From Caryophanales bacterium UBA6356 (GTDB lineage Bacteria > Bacillota_I > Bacilli_A > RFN20 > CAG-826), in NCBI GenBank assembly GCA_002440125.1, contig DJRQ01000002.1, forward strand, positions 1 through 29,200: a stretch of 29,200 nucleotides of DNA. The letters run 5' to 3'. The notes under the pieces are model-generated. The model was not told the origin of the DNA. It saw only the letters and a list, made by a program, of their open reading frames with translations, and ran no database searches. Each line of letters opens with the position of its first letter. The stretch's first letter is position 1. Shown piece by piece: positions 24,321 to 29,200 of this stretch. A program made the translations under genes and the position numbers.

Positions 24321-27300
24321 ATGAGCAAGAAAAAAAGAGACGAAGAAGAAAACAAAAATAAGGCGCGTGGACTTTTCGCCTTCTTTGGCAAAAGGAGCGT
24401 GCGGCTTGGCGCGCTTTACGTCGCTTTGTTTGGGCTATCTACGGCTGGCGCCTATTGGTTTACGCCTTATTTGAATGGGAGTTTAAACGACGATTATCAA
24501 GATAGCGATTCGACGGGGCTATCGAACACCGATCGCTTCATGTCGAAATTGACGGAATTAAGCGGATTCAAAGGAACCATCAACACCTTGAAAGTGTCTT
24601 TTCCGGATAACGATAACAATGAAAGCACTCATAACGAGGCTTCTCTCAAAAGCGGTTCGAAAATCATCGTTGCTATGCCTGATACGGAACACATTGGTTT
24701 TCATTTGGACACGGAATTCACTTTATCGACGCCAGGAAGTTCTATCAAAGATGTCACGAAGCCGATATTCGTCAATTACGATAGCAATGACCTTTATATT
24801 TCCATGCTTGGCGCGAAGTACAAGTATCTTGCCGAGGATTACGAGACCATTCTCGATAACGTTATCGAGGTGCTTGGCAAAGATGGCGTGACCATACCTT
24901 CTTCTTTCTATGAGACCGTCGAGAAGATTTTTGGCGGTTTGATGGGTGGATTGAGTGATGGCGCTTCTCCGGAAATAGGCGTTAATTTCGCTGAAAGAGG
25001 AGAGACGAAAGAAGGCCATGCTTTTGTCTGCACGGTATCGCTTGATGAGAATGATTACGATATCAATATGACTAGCGATGACGATTTCAATCTGACTTCC
25101 GTCCAGGCCAATCTCGATTTTGGCTCGGTCCAATTAGATCTCGATCTCACTACCGACCTTAAAACCGTGACTCTCGGCTCTTTGAGTCAGTTTGTGCCAG
25201 AAGATAAGGATAGCTATGTTTCGCTTGTCAATATGCATGGCGTCTTTAAGAAAATCGCTCATCTGGCCAGCGCGAAAGCGTTCGACGTCTCTTTCGATGG
25301 CGCACTCACTTATAAATATGGAAAAGAAGGGGAGAAAAAAGACGACGCCTTGAATGTCTCTGCATTTGCTTCTTTGGATATTGGGGAATCGGATTATCGA
25401 CTCTCGTTAGAAGCGAAGGGCGCGGAAAATAATGTTGAAAAAATCGATCTTGCCTATTTGCCTTCCACTTTAGAAAATGCTCAAACCGCGTATTTAAACT
25501 ACAACGACGTCTATAAGGTCAGCGCTAGCCAAACGACTATTGACGCTCTTATTGGAAAAGTCGAAGACGCCACAAATGGAGGCGATAGTGCTTTCGACGC
25601 TAAGAAACTTCTTGGCCTTTTCTCTTTCCTTACTGACAGCGAGGTGATGAATGCAATCGCCGAAGGCCATTATCAATCCGTTTTGAACATGATCGATGAT
25701 CTTCAAACTTCCAACGACAAGATTGTCGCTGGCATCGAATTGAAGGGTCTTGGATTTGGCGAGAACGCAAAGATCGTCGCAACCATCGATGGACATGAAA
25801 AAGAAGGGGAGAACGCCCTCCATCTTTTGAAGGTCGAAATCAAGGACATCGCTTTGAAAGACACTATGTTTAACGGCGTTTTGACTCTCGACGATCACAC
25901 GAATGTTGCCTTTAACGCCGAAGGATACAATTCCTTGGAAAAGCTTCCGGATATTTATGATCAAGTAAGCGATTTAGCCAACGAAAAACGTGCTGGTTTG
26001 GGGCTTGATGCCAATATCCGATTCGATAATGACAAAAGCGTCTCCCTTCGTGGTTCTATGCAATTCGATGCGAATGCCTCTTTAGGGACTGGCTCTTTCA
26101 CGATTGAAGAACCTCTTAAAAAGCACCTCTTAACTACTGATTTCGATGAAAACCAAGTCCATCTTCAATATCAAGATGCGGATGCGAATAACGAGAAAGG
26201 GACCTTGGCGAAACTCTCCATTCGAAGTGTTCAGGATCTTGTCTCCTATATTTCTTCTTTAACGAAGAACGAGCGCTTCCAAAATCGCTTTATGACGCCC
26301 TTTGGCGGCGTTATAGGGGAGGTTGCTCTTTCCAATACCCTAAGCGAGGTGCTTGACGGCCGCTATAGCAGCTTATTGGGCATGAACATCTTGAAAAACT
26401 ACACCTTCTCCGATGCTCAGAGCGTCTTTACCATAAACGCCAAGGCGCTTGGACTCGATAAGGATCTTCGTTTCGCTGTCAACTATGGTTCGAAGACTTC
26501 GTTAAGCGAAAGCGGGGAAGTGATTTCGAAAGTGGATTCCCTCGAACTTCTTGAGACCGACTTTAATGGCGTTAAAGTTGGCTTAAAGGTCACTTTGAAA
26601 GATTACGATGCCTCTTTGACCAAACGTCTTTCCTACGCCGAAGAGGAGTATAACGATTTCTCTAGTGTCAGCGACTTAACAAAAGCTCTTCTTAATACCA
26701 TAACGGATTTCGATACTTACCATGTCAAAGCTTCTTGCGACGTAACTCTATGGACGGCGAATATCATCCATCTCGACATGGATATGCTCGCGAATTACAC
26801 AAACCAAGGCTGGGAATATTATTTAAAGCTTTCTAACATCCCCCTTATTCCGGCCGTGAATAGCCAATATAGCATTTTCTATGGCTATACAAGAAGCGTT
26901 GAAGTTGTTGTTAAGGACGAGAAAGTCTATTTGCTTGGCGTAAATCCTTTTGGAAAACACGGCTATTTAACGGAAGAAGACCGCGCCAATAATGGCGAAA
27001 AGATCGATTGGACTGAAACCAATGCCGCGAATTTTTCCTTTGAATATCTTCAGAAGAACGAAAACCTTTTGAAGTTTATGCTTGGCGACCTTCTAAATGT
27101 CCAACCCTATTACCTTAATCAAATAAAATCATCCGATTCGAAAGTCGAAACTTCGAAAGGCTTTTCGCTTTCTCAAAAGCTCGCTTATGAAAAAGTTCTC
27201 GAATCAACTTCTTTCGATAGCGAAACAAGCGATTATTCGATGACTTTGAACATTGGGGCCCTTTTGAATAGCGATTATGTCGTCAAAGCCACTCTTGGAG

Positions 27301-27488
27301 CTAAGACGAATAATGACAACTATCTCACCCAAGTCGCTATCGATGCCTTCGCTTTTGCCGGAGTTCGTGTCGATTTCTCTCTTTATTTGGAGCTCATGGA
27401 CGTTGGCCAAACAATGAGCGAAAGCTTAAAAACTTCATTCGATAAAGTTGTAAGCTTAGGCGAAAGTGGTACGACACATAGTCTTTAA
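24321..27488 (+). CDS. Large membrane-anchored protein with four divergent beta-rich repeats, unknown function
   Basis: 1055 aa. A basic N-terminus precedes one membrane segment (about 29-47, LGALYVALFGLSTAGAYWF); there is no other membrane helix, lipobox or LPXTG. The outside part reads as four copies of a ~220-240-residue unit, near 83-298, 308-533, 545-768 and 786-1028. Each starts with amphipathic strands (FDVSFDGALTYK; LGLDANIRFDND; VKASCDVTLW), has a helical centre (LLGLFSFLTDSEVMNAIAEG), and closes with strands ending FNGVLTL, FNGVKVGLKV or AGVRVDFSLYL. I recognise no family. AGGAG sits nine nt before this ATG but only three before an ATG at 24315, so 24321 is preferred. The next gene is a paralogue. 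A scaffold, adhesin or lipid-handling role is possible; none is shown. Confidence 0.85.
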   Translation: MSKKKRDEEENKNKARGLFAFFGKRSVRLGALYVALFGLSTAGAYWFTPYLNGSLNDDYQDSDSTGLSNTDRFMSKLTELSGFKGTINTLKVSFPDNDNNESTHNEASLKSGSKIIVAMPDTEHIGFHLDTEFTLSTPGSSIKDVTKPIFVNYDSNDLYISMLGAKYKYLAEDYETILDNVIEVLGKDGVTIPSSFYETVEKIFGGLMGGLSDGASPEIGVNFAERGETKEGHAFVCTVSLDENDYDINMTSDDDFNLTSVQANLDFGSVQLDLDLTTDLKTVTLGSLSQFVPEDKDSYVSLVNMHGVFKKIAHLASAKAFDVSFDGALTYKYGKEGEKKDDALNVSAFASLDIGESDYRLSLEAKGAENNVEKIDLAYLPSTLENAQTAYLNYNDVYKVSASQTTIDALIGKVEDATNGGDSAFDAKKLLGLFSFLTDSEVMNAIAEGHYQSVLNMIDDLQTSNDKIVAGIELKGLGFGENAKIVATIDGHEKEGENALHLLKVEIKDIALKDTMFNGVLTLDDHTNVAFNAEGYNSLEKLPDIYDQVSDLANEKRAGLGLDANIRFDNDKSVSLRGSMQFDANASLGTGSFTIEEPLKKHLLTTDFDENQVHLQYQDADANNEKGTLAKLSIRSVQDLVSYISSLTKNERFQNRFMTPFGGVIGEVALSNTLSEVLDGRYSSLLGMNILKNYTFSDAQSVFTINAKALGLDKDLRFAVNYGSKTSLSESGEVISKVDSLELLETDFNGVKVGLKVTLKDYDASLTKRLSYAEEEYNDFSSVSDLTKALLNTITDFDTYHVKASCDVTLWTANIIHLDMDMLANYTNQGWEYYLKLSNIPLIPAVNSQYSIFYGYTRSVEVVVKDEKVYLLGVNPFGKHGYLTEEDRANNGEKIDWTETNAANFSFEYLQKNENLLKFMLGDLLNVQPYYLNQIKSSDSKVETSKGFSLSQKLAYEKVLESTSFDSETSDYSMTLNIGALLNSDYVVKATLGAKTNNDNYLTQVAIDAFAFAGVRVDFSLYLELMDVGQTMSESLKTSFDKVVSLGESGTTHSL

Positions 27489-27500
27489 TGAGGATTTGCC

Positions 27501-29200
27501 ATGATTTTTAGGAAAGCGGGAATGAAAGGAAAACGCTCCACGGGGCTTTGGTCCCGCTTTTCCATTTTCATGGCGAGTTTGCTTTCTTTAAGCCTAAGTG
27601 CTTTAACGCCAATCGGTTTTGGGGGGATTGAAACGCCGAAGGAAGAGCCGATCCAGAGTATACAGGAAGGCGATGATTCCCTTTCGAAGTTCATCTTTTC
27701 CTTAAAAGATAGCCATGGCTTTGGCGGGAAACTTTCTTTCGATGCTTCTTTTCAAACCAAAGGCAACTCCGATAACTGCCATCTTCATTTCGAAGAGGGC
27801 GCTCTTTCCTTTTTTAATGACGAAGAGACGGCCTTTCATCTTTCTGGATCTCTTGTCTATGACAAGGCCACTCTTCCATTCCTTCTTCATTATTCGGACC
27901 AAAATGCTTTTATGAGCATTTTGGGAGCCCGCTATTCCTATAAAACAGAAGATTTCGATTCCCTTTTCGACTCCGTTATTTCCATTTTCGGTGCTGATTC
28001 CATAAAGATTCCGGAATCTTTTTATTCTTGGATTGAGAAGCTTTTCAAAAACGGTTCCGATTCGGAACAAAGTGACGTTATGAGCCGCTTTTCGCTCGAA
28101 AGCGAAACGTCTGAAAAGCATCTATTTTCCTGGAGTTTTGAAAGTCTTTTCGATGGGAAAATCTATTTTGAAGCGGATAGGTCTTTCAATCTTACGACGA
28201 TTTATGCCAATCTCTTAAAAGGCGAAGGATTCGAATGCGCTTTTCAATATCAGATAACAAAAGAAGAAAGTTCTTTAAAGGGTATTCGTTCCCTCGCGCC
28301 AAAGGATGCTTCCTCTTATTCCCCCATCGTCAATTCGATGGGTTTAGTGCGGAAGGTGTCCGACATCGTCAAGAATAAAAAAGCCGGCATTTCCTTCAAA
28401 GGAAACCTTAAAAACAAGACCAATTTTTCGAAAAAAGAAGATGTTATTGAGGATTTTGACTTTGAAGGCTTTACTTATTTCGATGTGAATAGCAAAAGAT
28501 TCCATGGAAAAGTCACAATCGGCGGCTATGGCTTAGATGATCTTCGAGGAGAAACCTCGCTCTCCTTTTTTACCCATGTTCTGGGGGAAGACTCTTGGAA
28601 AGCGTTTGTAAACTATAACGAACTCATGAAGTTGTCGATGAGTTCACTTACTTTCGACGAAGTTCTCGGACTTTTCGAAGAAAGCGCCGGGACAAGTGGA
28701 TTGGCCGCTTCCGTTATTTCCTTCTTGGGCGATAATTCGTTTATTAAAGCCATCCAAGAGGGTTGTTATAGTCAAGCGTTGGGACTTATAGAGAACATCG
28801 AGTCCGCCAATAACGCCATTACCGTCCATCTTCGTTTGGATTCTCTCGGCTTAGGCGAGGATTCCCATTTGGTTTTGACTCTCAATGCTCAAAATAATGG
28901 CGTTTCGCAAGCGATTTTCGAAAATACTACTTTAGGAACCGTCTCCCTTGAGAAGCTTGTGATCACTCTTGAGGATTTCCTTGAATCGAGCTATAGCGAA
29001 GAAGGTTATTTCGACATGGAAGGCCTCCCGACCTTCGCTTCTCAAATGCAAAACCTTTTTCAAAAGAAACGGGCGAATATTTCTTTTGATGCGAGCGTTT
29101 TAGATAAATCCGGGCTTGGTTATCCCGAAATAAGCGGAAATGTCTTCTTCGATCTTAATGACGATATGAAAAAAGGGTCTGGAGACGTCACCTTAAAGCA
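27501..29200 (+). CDS. Exported paralogue of the four-repeat protein, cut by window end
   Basis: Open from ATG 27501 to the window edge: 566 complete codons, no stop, C-terminus missing. GAGGA lies seven nt upstream and 12 nt separate it from the previous stop. Residues 18-40 are a signal peptide or anchor (WSRFSIFMASLLSLSLSALTPIG). The body is colinear with the preceding protein. Residues 127-184 align without gaps to its 149-206 (22 of 58 identical by hand count; both contain LGA-Y-Y, ED, IP-SFY and EK-F). Residues 406-461 align to its 434-489 (20 of 56; SFL, EG-Y, LG-GE). Residues 509-566 match the opening of its third unit (KRANISFDASV versus KRAGLGLDANI). Function unknown. Confidence 0.85.
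   Translation, partial: MIFRKAGMKGKRSTGLWSRFSIFMASLLSLSLSALTPIGFGGIETPKEEPIQSIQEGDDSLSKFIFSLKDSHGFGGKLSFDASFQTKGNSDNCHLHFEEGALSFFNDEETAFHLSGSLVYDKATLPFLLHYSDQNAFMSILGARYSYKTEDFDSLFDSVISIFGADSIKIPESFYSWIEKLFKNGSDSEQSDVMSRFSLESETSEKHLFSWSFESLFDGKIYFEADRSFNLTTIYANLLKGEGFECAFQYQITKEESSLKGIRSLAPKDASSYSPIVNSMGLVRKVSDIVKNKKAGISFKGNLKNKTNFSKKEDVIEDFDFEGFTYFDVNSKRFHGKVTIGGYGLDDLRGETSLSFFTHVLGEDSWKAFVNYNELMKLSMSSLTFDEVLGLFEESAGTSGLAASVISFLGDNSFIKAIQEGCYSQALGLIENIESANNAITVHLRLDSLGLGEDSHLVLTLNAQNNGVSQAIFENTTLGTVSLEKLVITLEDFLESSYSEEGYFDMEGLPTFASQMQNLFQKKRANISFDASVLDKSGLGYPEISGNVFFDLNDDMKKGSGDVTLK

Noticed and set aside
1..29200. Use of the Mycoplasma code (TGA = Trp) given the Mollicutes-like affinity
   Set aside because: rlmN, prpC, the kinase, rpe, glgD, glgA, coaX and pepV all end in TGA at the expected protein length, and Trp is written TGG.
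1..29200. Mobile elements, CRISPR arrays, tRNA or rRNA genes, toxin-antitoxin pairs
   Set aside because: No transposase or integrase protein, direct-repeat array, or tRNA/rRNA-like fold was seen on reading either strand.

Overview
This 29.2-kb window reads as chromosome from a low-to-medium-GC Gram-positive bacterium of the Bacillota, most likely an uncultivated Bacilli lineage near the Mollicutes or Erysipelotrichales (RF39-like). That placement is inference. It rests on the order rsmB-rlmN-prpC-prkC-rpe followed by an opposite-strand rpmB, which parallels Bacillus; on a GlgC/GlgD pair; on a CcpA-like LacI regulator; and on a CIRCE-type groESL promoter. Many genes end in TGA and no gene needs TGA read as Trp, so the standard bacterial code applies, not the Mycoplasma code.

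Layout. 1-5960 (+): a tightly coupled operon of an acidic hypothetical protein, an RsmB homologue that has lost its catalytic motifs, rlmN, a PP2C phosphatase, a soluble Ser/Thr kinase without PASTA domains, rpe and a six-helix membrane protein. It ends at a bidirectional terminator shared with rpmB (-). 6326-12477 (+): glgC-glgD-glgA (glycogen synthesis) with leuS 10 nt behind. 12544-17710 (+): coaX, an ECF transporter S component (probably a vitamin, perhaps pantothenate), a PepV-type dipeptidase, trmB, a YtpR-like tRNA-binding protein and nicotinate phosphoribosyltransferase; the theme is cofactors and tRNA. 17840-18965: a LacI/CcpA-like regulator behind a perfect 16-bp palindrome. 18980-21041: groES-groEL under a CIRCE-like element. 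21074-22437: tyrS, converging on an XRE-type membrane regulator (-) that may be translated from a leaderless mRNA. 23022-23348: an AT-rich gap of 327 bp. 23349-29200 (+): three consecutive exported or membrane-anchored proteins of unknown function. The last two are colinear paralogues; the last is cut by the window end.

The least explained part is 23.3-29.2 kb. The 1055-aa protein appears to be four divergent copies of a beta-rich module behind one N-terminal membrane anchor, and the next gene repeats the same module order. The second notable point is the RsmB-like pseudoenzyme. No insertion sequences, CRISPR arrays, tRNAs or rRNAs were seen. Nearly all neighbouring genes are spaced under 30 nt or overlap by 1-8 nt, so translation is probably coupled along the operons.
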